From the NCBI GenBank assembly GCA_015060015.1, contig SUZG01000002.1, positions 1-64,000 of the forward strand: 64,000 bases of DNA, given 5' to 3'. The translations under genes were made by a program, and so were the position numbers. The notes beneath the pieces were generated by a model. That model worked only from the letters and a program-made list of their open reading frames with translations. It did no database searches and was not told the DNA's origin. Numbering within the stretch: position 1 is the first letter of the stretch; every line of letters begins with the position of its first letter. The stretch is from Rikenellaceae bacterium (GTDB taxonomy: Bacteria > Bacteroidota > Bacteroidia > Bacteroidales > Rikenellaceae). Positions 42,002 through 51,331 of this stretch are shown piece by piece.

Positions 42002-42790
42002 CTACTCCACAATCTTCACAACTATACATCGCTGTCGTGGAGGTAGCGGCAGGCCGCTGATATACAATTTCACACATTGACCCGCATTTACATCCGAAGG
42101 CAGCTTGACAACCAAGTCACCCTCCTGCTTCGGCTGCAAGGCTTGGGGAGTGGTATATATCTTTACACCATTTGGCGAGAGCCTCCCATCCACACCAATT
42201 GTGAGAGCCCTCTCACCTCCATTCATACAGGCAACCCGTACCTCCTCGCCTCGGCGTGCCACTATCGTATCTTGTCGCAGTAACAACTCGCCACGATAAT
42301 AGGGATAGTCTTCACTTCTGTCGGTCGCAGCCTTCACTACTCCATTGAGTGACACGACAGCCGTAGGCACTCTATCCGAGAGATTGGTGTATATCGTTAC
42401 CCGATGATTTACATCGCCGATATGCCCTTTGGGGTAATATCGCAGGGCGATGCTACCCTTCTCGCCGCTACCCACTGGCTTACGGTCGGCATCTGCCTGC
42501 AAACACGAGCAACTGCTCGACAAACGGGTTATAACGATAGGCTCATCACTGACATTTTGCCACGACAGCGTATGCTGCCACACGCCACTGTCTTCGACTA
42601 TGCTGCCCATCGACACCCGACCGCCACTCTCTACAAACATTCCACCATTGGAGATGGTTGCAGGGCGAGCTATGCTGTCAATCTTCTCGCGTGGGACAAT
42701 GCGAATCTGTGCCACTGCTGCCGACATAGTCATATCGGCTACAAATGCCACAAGGCACACCAGCAAATATCGCATCGCCACCCGTTTCAT
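42002..42790 (-). CDS. DUF1573-domain secreted protein
   Basis: A 262-residue protein with a signal peptide (about 1-27). The DUF1573 domain (about 55-150) is recognisable by HTLSWQNVSDEPIVITRLSSSCSCLQAD, where the Cys-Ser-Cys motif and the later YYPKGHIGDVNHRVTIYTNL are diagnostic (quoted in part). A second beta-rich half follows. Domains of this type are ASPM/SPD-2/Hydin-like immunoglobulin folds in secreted Bacteroidota proteins. It starts 10 bp after the subtilisin gene; its role may be to support or hold an exported protein, which is inference. Confidence 0.85.
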   Translation of the reverse strand: MKRVAMRYLLVCLVAFVADMTMSAAVAQIRIVPREKIDSIARPATISNGGMFVESGGRVSMGSIVEDSGVWQHTLSWQNVSDEPIVITRLSSSCSCLQADADRKPVGSGEKGSIALRYYPKGHIGDVNHRVTIYTNLSDRVPTAVVSLNGVVKAATDRSEDYPYYRGELLLRQDTIVARRGEEVRVACMNGGERALTIGVDGRLSPNGVKIYTTPQALQPKQEGDLVVKLPSDVNAGQCVKLYISGLPLPPRQRCIVVKIVE

Positions 42791-42800
42791 CTACACGCTA

Positions 42801-44825
42801 TTACAACCAGCCACTATCGTTTGCACCCTTGCGGACCGTGATAGTGAATTTATGTTCAACGCCATTGCTTGCCTTGACAGAGGCCGTTGTAGAGCCACTC
42901 TTCAAGCCATTGAACAAGGCCTTATCATCTTCCATTGTGCAAGAGGCGATGCTCTCGTCAGCAATAGTAATCGTATAGGTCAGGTTCTCGCCGCCCAGGA
43001 AATAACGGGCAGGAGAGGTTGCTGCAACACCGCCCTCAGCAATATAGAGGTTGGGGAATCGCATCTCTACACCACCACCGTCAATGGCAGCAAGAAAAGC
43101 ATCGGCATTTACCTGACCTGCACCCATCTGCCCCCTATAAGGCGAAAGGCTACGCTGCATAGGCTGTACCGTACCCATATCCAACACATAACGGAAGTAA
43201 AACTTCTCGCCCGTCATATACTTATCAATCGAAACGGCCGTAGAGTGCAACAAATCGCGAATCTCCTTCTCGGTGTAATGACGACGTTGCTCGGCGGCAC
43301 GAGAGATTCCCAAAGCGACAACCGCCGAAACGTGAGGCGTAGCCATAGATGTACCCTCCATATATCCGTAGCCACTCTCGCTGACGTGATACGGCAGCGT
43401 CGAGAGGATACAGCCCACCTCGCCGTAGGTATGCTCGGCATCAACATAGTCGTAATAGTAATCCTGATCGCCACCCGGAGCCGAGATTGTAGTTCCCGGT
43501 CCATAGTTGGTATATACGGCCGGAGTGAAGTCGGCTGCTGTAGCCGCCACTGACACATAGTCGTCCGAAGCACCCGGATAGCCCGCCTGCGGAGCATCCT
43601 CATTACCCGCAGCGAAGACCGCCACGCCACCATCGATAGGGCCATTTGGCGAGCCTGCATTGTGAGTGAAGTAGTCCAGTGCCTCCTTCTCCAACGGAGC
43701 ACCTGTCTCCCACTCCTCCTGTGAGGCAAAACCCGGCTCTCCCCAATCAAACTCGTTGGCCGAGCCAGATACATAGCCCCAGCTACACTGCAACACCACA
43801 GCACCATTATCGGCGGCATACTTGATAGCACGCAACACAGCGATAGAGCTCGATCCCTGCACGCCCGAAAAGATTTGGCATACCATAATCTTCACGCCAG
43901 ACTTATCGCCATCGCCACCTGCGATAGAGCTGATGCCTATGCCATTGTTATTTTGTGCCGCAATAACTCCTGCAACGTGTGAGCCGTGACCCGAATCGTA
44001 AATATCATCCCACGTGATAAGTCCTTGGTTGCGGGCGAAATTATAACCATAATAGTCGCCCTTATAGCCGTTATTATCGTTATCGTCGTGGGAACGATTA
44101 ATTTCATCCTCGTTTATCCAGAGGCTGTTTTTCAAGTCGGGATGCTCAACAAACACACCCTCGTCCAAGACCGCTACTACCACAGACTCATCACCCGTAG
44201 AACGCTTCCATGCACCCTCAACCTGCACATCGGCACCGGCTACCGACTTAACCTTGTCGCCAGTAGTGAACATCGTTCCATCGTTGATAAGATTCCACTG
44301 CATACCAAGCAACGGGTCATTCATACCGCCGGCACGCGTTGCAGCAGCCATACGTTGCATCTTATTGACTGACACTGGTGTAGCCTTACGATTATAGGCA
44401 CGTTTGATTGTTCTGTTGAAATCTATTTTCTGCACTTCGCCCAATCGTTGCAGACGCTGTGCGACCTGCTCGGTAGTATATTCACCATCAAAACGCACTA
44501 TATACCAGCGGTCAAGACCGCTTTCGTGAGTGCGTTGCTCTGTACGGCTATCCACCGGAAAGAGTCGTTCCACATCGAACGTGCCGATAACATCCAGCAC
44601 CTCATCGACCGAAGGCACTCCACTGCGGGTCACGGCACCACGCGTGGTACGGCTCATCTGCGAGACAATTTCAGCAACCTCCGGAGTGAACTTTACCATC
44701 AACTCTCCCTCCACAAAGGGTTTCTCCTCGACATCGGGCTCTACACCCAACTCCGCATCGACACACGACACCGCAAAGAGAGCCACAGTGGCCAAAATAG
44801 CATATAAATATATCTTCATCTTCAT
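42801..44825 (-). CDS. Subtilisin-like (S8) serine protease lipoprotein
   Basis: A 674-residue exported protease. The lipobox is FAVSC (Cys about 21). A propeptide-like region (about 36-165) with an I9-type FVEGELMVKFTPEV start is followed by the S8 domain. The catalytic triad is Asp about 221 in VAVLDEGV, His about 280 in GHGSHVAGV, and Ser about 493 in GTSMATPHVSAV. The C-terminal 100 residues form a beta domain. A TRAGG sequence (about 163-167) just before the catalytic domain is a possible processing site. It lies 3 bp after the BACON/LRR gene. It is the only evident hydrolase in the operon, pointing to protein as the substrate. Confidence 0.94.
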   Translation of the reverse strand: MKMKIYLYAILATVALFAVSCVDAELGVEPDVEEKPFVEGELMVKFTPEVAEIVSQMSRTTRGAVTRSGVPSVDEVLDVIGTFDVERLFPVDSRTEQRTHESGLDRWYIVRFDGEYTTEQVAQRLQRLGEVQKIDFNRTIKRAYNRKATPVSVNKMQRMAAATRAGGMNDPLLGMQWNLINDGTMFTTGDKVKSVAGADVQVEGAWKRSTGDESVVVAVLDEGVFVEHPDLKNSLWINEDEINRSHDDNDNNGYKGDYYGYNFARNQGLITWDDIYDSGHGSHVAGVIAAQNNNGIGISSIAGGDGDKSGVKIMVCQIFSGVQGSSSIAVLRAIKYAADNGAVVLQCSWGYVSGSANEFDWGEPGFASQEEWETGAPLEKEALDYFTHNAGSPNGPIDGGVAVFAAGNEDAPQAGYPGASDDYVSVAATAADFTPAVYTNYGPGTTISAPGGDQDYYYDYVDAEHTYGEVGCILSTLPYHVSESGYGYMEGTSMATPHVSAVVALGISRAAEQRRHYTEKEIRDLLHSTAVSIDKYMTGEKFYFRYVLDMGTVQPMQRSLSPYRGQMGAGQVNADAFLAAIDGGGVEMRFPNLYIAEGGVAATSPARYFLGGENLTYTITIADESIASCTMEDDKALFNGLKSGSTTASVKASNGVEHKFTITVRKGANDSGWL

Positions 44826-44828
44826 ATC

Positions 44829-46481
44829 TTATTCGTTTTCGGGGTACTCTTCTTCAACGACATTGGCGAGTTTCTTATTCACATAATGCTTGTAATAATA
44901 ATCTCGCAGTGATGCAGGCTCATTATCAAACCCTGACTGTGTTCCATCGGCGGCACGACCCTCTTGTGGAAATACAAGGCTGTAAGGTGTCCACCAGTCC
45001 AGCATCGGATGGTAGAGCAACCACATTGGTGCATCGCCCGACAGACGATTCAGATTGATTGAGAACTGCTTTGTGCGTGGCAAAACCTTGGGTGTGCCGA
45101 TAAGTATTTCGGGCAGAGTATCGCACGAATTGATATCCGCCTCGGTCCACTTCGGGAAGTCGGGATCATCCATCAGGTCAGGCAACTCACCCTGCAAATA
45201 GTTTACCGACAGAATCAAGGTATCCAGCTTATCCCACATAAGCAAACGCTTCGGGAACTCCTCCTCGTCAGAGAAACCACCAATATTGGTTTTTGTGGTG
45301 TTGCTCAAATCATAGATCACGCTACGCTGATTGGCATTAAGCACCAATGAACGCAAATTGGGGAAGTTTTCCTTATTCAGTATCGTGGGCACACTCTGGA
45401 AATTATTGGCACAAAGATTCAGATACTCCAAGCCCTGCATATTAACAAAGCTATCGGGTAACGACACCAAACCGTAACTACCTATCGTCAAACGACGCAA
45501 CTGCGTAAGATGTGTGATATCCTCGCCAAGGTCGATGTTAAGGAGGAAAGTATTGGTATTACCAAAGAAGTAGAGCTCGTCGGCAGCCGTAAGGTAGCGT
45601 ACCTCAAAAGGCAAACTCTCCTTTGTTCTAAACATTGTAAACTCTGCACGTTTAACACGTCCTACCTTCTCGGGTGTGCATCCCTCCATCGACTCATCCC
45701 AAAGAGTTACATAGCTCCACATATCCATAGGCTCCGAAGACTCCCACGATGCCAAAGTTCCAAGCGTACGGGCGATATTAAGCAAGGCGATAGAGTCGCC
45801 GGCACGAGTATCGGGGACAATCTGCTCGGCAGCCTCCTGTGTAACACTCAACACATCCTGCTCTGCCATCTCGACACTCTGCTTGGGCGTAAACCTGATC
45901 TTGGCGATACGTTCTTCGGCAGAGGTGTTGATATTCCACTTAAAACGCACCTTAACCTCGCGAGGACGCTGTCCTCGATTAAGCGACAACTTATACTCCT
46001 CGCTTGACAACCAAGCGACATCCTCGGGAATATCCACATCAAAGTCGATATTACTCTTTACCACGACATCGAAATAGCGATTTTCCAAGCGATCATAATT
46101 ATCTATCGCTACCTCGGCATTGGCGAGGGTAATACCATAAGGAAATCCCGACTGCTCCACAACAAGCTCCTGCTCCTCATTTGTATCGAGATTCTGGATA
46201 CGCACCACTCCTCGACGAGGCTCTACGGTCAAGGCAGAGTCTATATGGAACTCACATGTTGTTGTTCCAATGCCGTTAGCCGGAGAAACCGTAATCCACG
46301 GATTATCTGTCGAAGCGATCCATCGGTCCGACGCATTGAGTTTAATCTTCTCAACACCGCCGACAGCCTCCATTTTGATTGTATTTTGCTCCAAAACAAA
46401 ATCCACACCACCCTTGTCATCGGCACACGACACCGCAATACCGAGGGCAAATGTCAATAATATATAATTTATCAATCTCAT
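44829..46481 (-). CDS. BACON-like plus leucine-rich-repeat lipoprotein
   Basis: I place the start at 46481 (MRLINYILLTFALGIAVSC), a lipoprotein signal with lipobox AVSC. The N-terminal part (about 25-245) contains BACON-like beta domains (RWIASTDNPWITVSPANG, then the closing RIQNLDTNEEQELVVEQSG; a second unit ends LSVTQEAAEQ). From about 320 onward are leucine-rich repeats (LPDSFVNMQGLEYLNLCANNF, NFPNLRSLVLNANQ, LDTLILSVNYLQGELP). It lies 17 bp after the DUF4458 gene. Presumably it binds protein or mucin at the surface; ligand unknown. Confidence 0.8.
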   Translation of the reverse strand: MRLINYILLTFALGIAVSCADDKGGVDFVLEQNTIKMEAVGGVEKIKLNASDRWIASTDNPWITVSPANGIGTTTCEFHIDSALTVEPRRGVVRIQNLDTNEEQELVVEQSGFPYGITLANAEVAIDNYDRLENRYFDVVVKSNIDFDVDIPEDVAWLSSEEYKLSLNRGQRPREVKVRFKWNINTSAEERIAKIRFTPKQSVEMAEQDVLSVTQEAAEQIVPDTRAGDSIALLNIARTLGTLASWESSEPMDMWSYVTLWDESMEGCTPEKVGRVKRAEFTMFRTKESLPFEVRYLTAADELYFFGNTNTFLLNIDLGEDITHLTQLRRLTIGSYGLVSLPDSFVNMQGLEYLNLCANNFQSVPTILNKENFPNLRSLVLNANQRSVIYDLSNTTKTNIGGFSDEEEFPKRLLMWDKLDTLILSVNYLQGELPDLMDDPDFPKWTEADINSCDTLPEILIGTPKVLPRTKQFSINLNRLSGDAPMWLLYHPMLDWWTPYSLVFPQEGRAADGTQSGFDNEPASLRDYYYKHYVNKKLANVVEEEYPENE

Positions 46482-46498
46482 ACTCTCAAAAAACAGCA

Positions 46499-49171
46499 TT
46501 ACTCCAACATATAATCACAATTCAGGATGTTCTGCGACTTGTCGTAAATCAAGAAATAGACTCCTGCACGCCAATAATCGCAAATATCGGTAGCATCGAA
46601 GATGATATTCGGGTTATCGCTGATATCCAGATAGTAGATATATGGCGAAATGGTATCATCCACTCTACGCAGATCATTCGAGCCGAGGTACAATGCACGC
46701 AAGCCTGTATGCATACCTATACCCGTAGGCCACTCACGCAAGCAACGCTTACCCTCCGCATCACGCTGGCTACGCATTCCCAGGATTGTCAGCGACGAGG
46801 CATCAAGAGGCTCGTACGGGAACTCGCTGAACGAGTTGAACGAGAGCTCCACACCATAGAGATACGGCATATTGCCGGCGTGCATCTCGCGTGGGAGGTC
46901 TGTAAGGTTGTTGTACGACAAATCCAAAGACATCAAATCAACTGAATTTCTATAAGAGAATGACCCCTCCGGAATCTCCTCAATGCCACAACCTCGCAAA
47001 ATAATATATGAGATCAACGAGTTGGTCGTAGCCAAGCACTTGGGATATCTCTTAAACTTATTATTTGCCAGGGTGAAGGTCTCGATGCGTACGCCCTTAA
47101 AAGTACCATCCTTCTCGCCCTCAAAGCCATCAATCTCATTACCAGAGAAATCAACCGATTTAATGGTATATTTACTCTTGGCCGAGAAGATATTGGGGAC
47201 CTTCTTTAACTTATTGTATTTAACGGATATTGTCTCCACATCGTTCATACCGCAGAAGTTCTCCGGCAGGCTCTCCAACTGATTAAAGTCGAGGTAGAGC
47301 TGAACAAATGCAATATCCTCACCCAGAGCCTCTTCAACCGATGATATCTTATTGTAAGCTAAATCAAGCAAGCCTATCTTCTTCATATTCTTGAACTCGC
47401 GTGGCAGAACGGTCAGATTATTCTGACGAGCATAGAGAATCTGTATCTTTTCGCGTGCAGGACCCGATGCCAGGGCTCTCATACCTGCCAAGACCTCCTC
47501 TTCCGACCACTGGGCATTGTTCGATATATTCAGCGAGATAAGTTCCGGCATTCTGGTAATAGCCATAGGGAACTTTGTCAGCTTTGGACAGTTGTAAATC
47601 TCTATATCGGTAAGTGACACAAGGTTTTCCATCTCTTCGGGCAACGACTCAATCTCCGAATTGGCGATATAGAAATATTCCAGATTCGTAAGGTTACCTA
47701 TCTCGGCAGGAATAGATTTCAAACCATTGCACACCACTCCGTGGTGAGTATCCATAGGACGAATCTTCTGCTGACCACTCTTCATGTCAAAGATATCCTT
47801 CTCGGTCAAGCCTTGCTCATAGAGGGTTGTTGCAGGAATTGAGATGCCCTTCTCGGCTAAACCGCGGGCCAAAGGCTCTGTCACCTGCGTTGCGGGATGA
47901 ATCATTTGCAGATATTTGCGATGATTCTCCATACGATTACGGCCTCGGTCGGTAATGCTTTGATCCAAAGCCAACGAAGGATCGTACTCCCACAAATTAT
48001 TATCATTGTGCGTACCGAGATACAACTCCACCAGCTGTGTCAGCTGACCGATTTTGGGCGAGAGATGACCGCGGAATGCAAAATCACTTATATCGATGCG
48101 GGCCACACGACCGTTAGCGTGAAGTTCCACGCCCGGCTGGTCGCCCCACAAATCTACATCCTTGTTAAAGTTCCAATTTGAGCCTTCGGGAAAATTCTCT
48201 CCCTTATAATACCAACTCTCTCCGTCGAGGCTCTTCCAAATCTCATACAGAGCATAATAATCCTTGATATATTCATCACTCTCATGCATAGCCACCTTCA
48301 CATCAGCCTCGGTGAGGATATTATCAGCGACAGAGAACTCCGACAATGCAGGATTGTTGTTTACCTCCAACATCTTCTTACCATCATCATATACACGATA
48401 TGATGTTACACGATAGTTACCCGCAGGTAACGACAATATGGTATCACACTTTACAGTAGAGGTCTGATATCCAAAGGCATCACTCTGATCGTTATCTTCG
48501 TCGAAATGCAACGAGAAAGCGGTGGGTAGCATTGTAAAATCGACACGATCCACCAACGAACCAGAGCCAATAATGCGGGCCACAGAGAGATCAACATATT
48601 TAATCTCATCGAATGTATATTCTCGCGTTGCAGCACGCGTATTATCCTTATCGAACGAAGAGAAATCCTTCTTCAAGGTAAACTCCACCTCGCCCCGGGG
48701 CGTTACATTCACCGTTACGTCGTGCAACGTAAGGCCGCCCTCAACAACGCTAAACTCATTGGCCGAGTCGGGTGTTCCATTGTATACCAGCTTATCTTCA
48801 GCATCATACAATGCAAACGAAATCAAGCGATAATCACCAACCAGCAACTTCAACTTATCACTACGCAGGCCATACTCCGCTGCCGAAGCATCCGTAGCCG
48901 AAAGGGGCAGCGTCTGGGCGATGGTTATGCCATCGTAGACCAATGTAACCTTTATTTTATGGGCATCGGCCAGATAATCGAGTGCATCGGTAGCACGACT
49001 CTCGACCATAGTCTCTGTCGGATTGTACGATGCCTTCTTATACAATTTGAATTGTGCATATCCGTAGTTCCGGTCGCGGTTATCGATGCCCTCATCCTTG
49101 GAGCAGCCTACCACGAACACCGACATCAATGTCGCCAGCACTACGCATACGATATTACGATATAGTTTCAT
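46499..49171 (-). CDS. DUF4458-like leucine-rich-repeat lipoprotein
   Basis: The lipobox is VVGC (Cys about 23). 890 residues. The N-terminal about 280 residues contain DUF4458-type beta domains (IKVTLVYDGITIAQTLPLS, LLVGDYRLISFALYD). A linking region about residues 325-470 has KNLTGSI-like LRR starts (SPKIGQLTQLVELYLGTH). From about 490 to 870 there are many tandem LRRs (IPAEIGNLTNLEYFYIANSE, LPREFKNMKKIGLLDLAYN, LPENFCGMNDVETISVKYN). Such LRR lipoproteins are adhesin-like and accompany SusCD pairs. It is preceded by a 120-bp gap that contains an attenuator-like hairpin. Confidence 0.85.
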   Translation of the reverse strand: MKLYRNIVCVVLATLMSVFVVGCSKDEGIDNRDRNYGYAQFKLYKKASYNPTETMVESRATDALDYLADAHKIKVTLVYDGITIAQTLPLSATDASAAEYGLRSDKLKLLVGDYRLISFALYDAEDKLVYNGTPDSANEFSVVEGGLTLHDVTVNVTPRGEVEFTLKKDFSSFDKDNTRAATREYTFDEIKYVDLSVARIIGSGSLVDRVDFTMLPTAFSLHFDEDNDQSDAFGYQTSTVKCDTILSLPAGNYRVTSYRVYDDGKKMLEVNNNPALSEFSVADNILTEADVKVAMHESDEYIKDYYALYEIWKSLDGESWYYKGENFPEGSNWNFNKDVDLWGDQPGVELHANGRVARIDISDFAFRGHLSPKIGQLTQLVELYLGTHNDNNLWEYDPSLALDQSITDRGRNRMENHRKYLQMIHPATQVTEPLARGLAEKGISIPATTLYEQGLTEKDIFDMKSGQQKIRPMDTHHGVVCNGLKSIPAEIGNLTNLEYFYIANSEIESLPEEMENLVSLTDIEIYNCPKLTKFPMAITRMPELISLNISNNAQWSEEEVLAGMRALASGPAREKIQILYARQNNLTVLPREFKNMKKIGLLDLAYNKISSVEEALGEDIAFVQLYLDFNQLESLPENFCGMNDVETISVKYNKLKKVPNIFSAKSKYTIKSVDFSGNEIDGFEGEKDGTFKGVRIETFTLANNKFKRYPKCLATTNSLISYIILRGCGIEEIPEGSFSYRNSVDLMSLDLSYNNLTDLPREMHAGNMPYLYGVELSFNSFSEFPYEPLDASSLTILGMRSQRDAEGKRCLREWPTGIGMHTGLRALYLGSNDLRRVDDTISPYIYYLDISDNPNIIFDATDICDYWRAGVYFLIYDKSQNILNCDYMLE

Positions 49172-49190
49172 CTTAAAAAATGTCGCTAAA

Positions 49191-49214
49191 ACTTTCTATC
49201 TATTTACAGTTCAA
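49191..49214. repeat. Left copy of a 24-nt inverted repeat enclosing the DUF5003-like gene
   Basis: ACTTTCTATCTATTTACAGTTCAA; its reverse complement matches 51276-51299 at 21 of 24 positions, with 13 contiguous identities (TTGAACTGTAAAT). Confidence 0.6.
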
Positions 49215-49240
49215 TTTCCACAAAAGGTTTTTCAGTTCAA

Positions 49241-49276
49241 TTAAAAACGGCACCCCGCCCCGTTTGACGGGGTGTC
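49241..49276 (-). terminator. Intra-operon terminator/attenuator
   Basis: On the minus strand CACCCCGTCAAACGGGGCGGGGTG followed by CCGTTTTTAATT, in the 120-bp gap between the 655-residue lipoprotein gene and the LRR gene. It could reduce transcription of the downstream LRR-subtilisin block. Confidence 0.65.
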
Positions 49277-49291
49277 GTAGAAGAGTATGGA

Positions 49292-51259
49292 TTACTCCGC
49301 GTTATTCAAAGTACAGAGAATAACGATTGTATTAACGCCCATACCGTTCATGAACGCAATGGCACCAGGAGCCTCAGCACCGGCACCGGCAGCCTCCATT
49401 ACAACAACTTGATTCTCCTGATCATAATATGCCCACTCGCAAAGAGGATTAGGATATACATCAGAAGGAATACCTGTCAATTTAACCATTGAGTAGCTTG
49501 TCTGCTCGATAGGCCACTCATATGTAAGATGATAGAACTTCGCAGGAGCATAATCAGAGCTATACTCATAGAAATACTGGTCATAAAGAGCATCGCCTGC
49601 CTTCAACTCTACCAAAGTAGCATTAGCCCAACCGGCATACTGCTCATTCTCGAAGGCTACGCCCTCGTCAGATGAACCACCAGCATTGCTTGAGTAGTGG
49701 AAGTAGATTGCAGAATAAGTACCATCGGTGTACTCAACCAAAATAACAGACTCGTACTCGTTGGTGTTAAAGTTCAATGAGTCCTCGGCAGTAGAAGCAT
49801 TCAAGTTAGTCATAATCTTGAAACGAGTAAGCTCCTCGTCGGTGTAGAACGACTCACCATAAGCCCAAGGATCCTCAGCAAGTTCCACGAAGCTGCCTTC
49901 AGGAGTATATGCGTAGGTCTTGAATGAAGCGACAGGCTTTGAGGTAACAAATGAGTTGTACTCATGAGCATCCTTAGCCCATTTGCCGAAGTAAGAGATA
50001 TCATACTTCGTACCGATGTGAAGATTACGCAAAGCACCATCGGTAAACCAATAGTTGATATCAGCACCAGCCTCAGCAAATGTAGCACAAGTGTCATCAA
50101 GCGGACCATTAACCTTGATAGTTGCAGGCTCAGTGTTCTGATTTACTACTGTTGCAAGGCTCTCTGCATACTCCTCCTTAACAGCACCATTCTCGAACAA
50201 TGATGCGTTATCCTCGGGAGCTGCGTTCTTTGCGAAGTAGAATACGTAAGCTGTACGAGATGTTGCACCATCATTAGCGGCAGCAGTAGCGGTTACGTTA
50301 TAATTCTTGATAACAGCCTCGCCATCCTCAGCCTCCTCGCTTACTGTAAGCCACTCGGCTGCGGCACCCGTAGCATCGCAAACAACCTTTGCAAAGTTAC
50401 CCGCAATGAAGCTGCCCATCAAACCGCCATTGATAGCCTCACCATCAAAAGCGTACTCCGACTCAGCGGCAAAGCCCAGCTGCGGAACGAAATCGTTGGC
50501 ACCAGTGATAGCAACCTTGAACGATGCAATAGCCTGCTCGCCGGCCAAAACCTCGATAGCAGCAGTCTCTGACTCTGCGGGAATCTTGGCAACGTCAGCC
50601 TTGATGATGTACTCGGTCTTGCCTGCCTTACCAGCCTCGGCTGCAATCATCCACTCCGGACCTGCAAGTGTATAGTCGAAGTTTGTCTCAACCAATACAG
50701 GTGCATAGAATGAGTCAGCGTCATCGTAGTTCTTACGCTCAACGCCCCACGACATTGTAACGGCATCAGCATCGGTCATCGCAGTTGTGTTGTAAGAGTA
50801 GAGAGTCTCCTCACCACTCTCAAACGAGCCCCATTTGTTTGTCTTGGGAGCATAAACTGCGACATTACGCTGGGTTGTAGGATAAGTGATTGTTGCAATC
50901 ACGTGTGACTCGCTGCTCATAGTCAATGTAACCTCGGCTACGGGTGCGTTGTCATACACAACCTCATCAACAACATTAACCTTGATAGTCTGCTTGCCGG
51001 CAGTACCTGACAACTTATTTACGGCTGTCTCTCCAGAGAGCAACTGGAAATAGGTGTAGGTATCCTCCGAAATAGAAGCCGACCAATCGTAGTTAGCCTC
51101 AAAATCGAGTTCGATAACCTCACCCGGCTCAGCTATCAAGCTAACCGGCTCTGGGAATGTGGGCTTTGGAGCCGGAGTTGGCTCCTCCTCAGAACAAGCG
51201 ACAAAAGCACTTACGCTGAGAAGCAATCCGCACAACAAAAGAAAATAATTCTTTTTCAT
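49292..51259 (-). CDS. DUF5003-like surface lipoprotein
   Basis: A 655-residue lipoprotein: lipobox FVAC (Cys about 22). It then has a Pro-rich spacer and a beta domain of DUF5003 type (EVIELDFEANYDWSASISE, LSGTAGKQTIKVNVVDE, VAEVTLTMSS), followed by three or more alanine/glutamate-rich beta domains. Probably an accessory surface lipoprotein of the SusCD complex. It lies 72 bp after the preceding gene and is the only gene enclosed by the 24-nt inverted repeats. The Ala/Glu-rich, low-complexity body is unlike its neighbours. Specific ligand unknown. Confidence 0.7.
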   Translation of the reverse strand: MKKNYFLLLCGLLLSVSAFVACSEEEPTPAPKPTFPEPVSLIAEPGEVIELDFEANYDWSASISEDTYTYFQLLSGETAVNKLSGTAGKQTIKVNVVDEVVYDNAPVAEVTLTMSSESHVIATITYPTTQRNVAVYAPKTNKWGSFESGEETLYSYNTTAMTDADAVTMSWGVERKNYDDADSFYAPVLVETNFDYTLAGPEWMIAAEAGKAGKTEYIIKADVAKIPAESETAAIEVLAGEQAIASFKVAITGANDFVPQLGFAAESEYAFDGEAINGGLMGSFIAGNFAKVVCDATGAAAEWLTVSEEAEDGEAVIKNYNVTATAAANDGATSRTAYVFYFAKNAAPEDNASLFENGAVKEEYAESLATVVNQNTEPATIKVNGPLDDTCATFAEAGADINYWFTDGALRNLHIGTKYDISYFGKWAKDAHEYNSFVTSKPVASFKTYAYTPEGSFVELAEDPWAYGESFYTDEELTRFKIMTNLNASTAEDSLNFNTNEYESVILVEYTDGTYSAIYFHYSSNAGGSSDEGVAFENEQYAGWANATLVELKAGDALYDQYFYEYSSDYAPAKFYHLTYEWPIEQTSYSMVKLTGIPSDVYPNPLCEWAYYDQENQVVVMEAAGAGAEAPGAIAFMNGMGVNTIVILCTLNNAE

Positions 51260-51275
51260 AATTTTTTAATTTTAG

Positions 51276-51299
51276 TTGAACTGTAAATGAATATAAAGT
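51276..51299. repeat. Right copy of the 24-nt inverted repeat
   Basis: TTGAACTGTAAATGAATATAAAGT, reverse-complement partner of 49191-49214, placed 16 bp upstream of the DUF5003-like start codon. Confidence 0.6.
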
Positions 51300-51331
51300 A
51301 TTTGTTATTTATATTTTGTTTTTCCAAACAA

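Noticed and set aside
42450-43553. 367-residue plus-strand ORF opposite the DUF1573 and subtilisin genes
   Set aside because: Shadow frame: Cys/His/Arg/Thr-rich with no domain, while the opposite strand has clear catalytic motifs.
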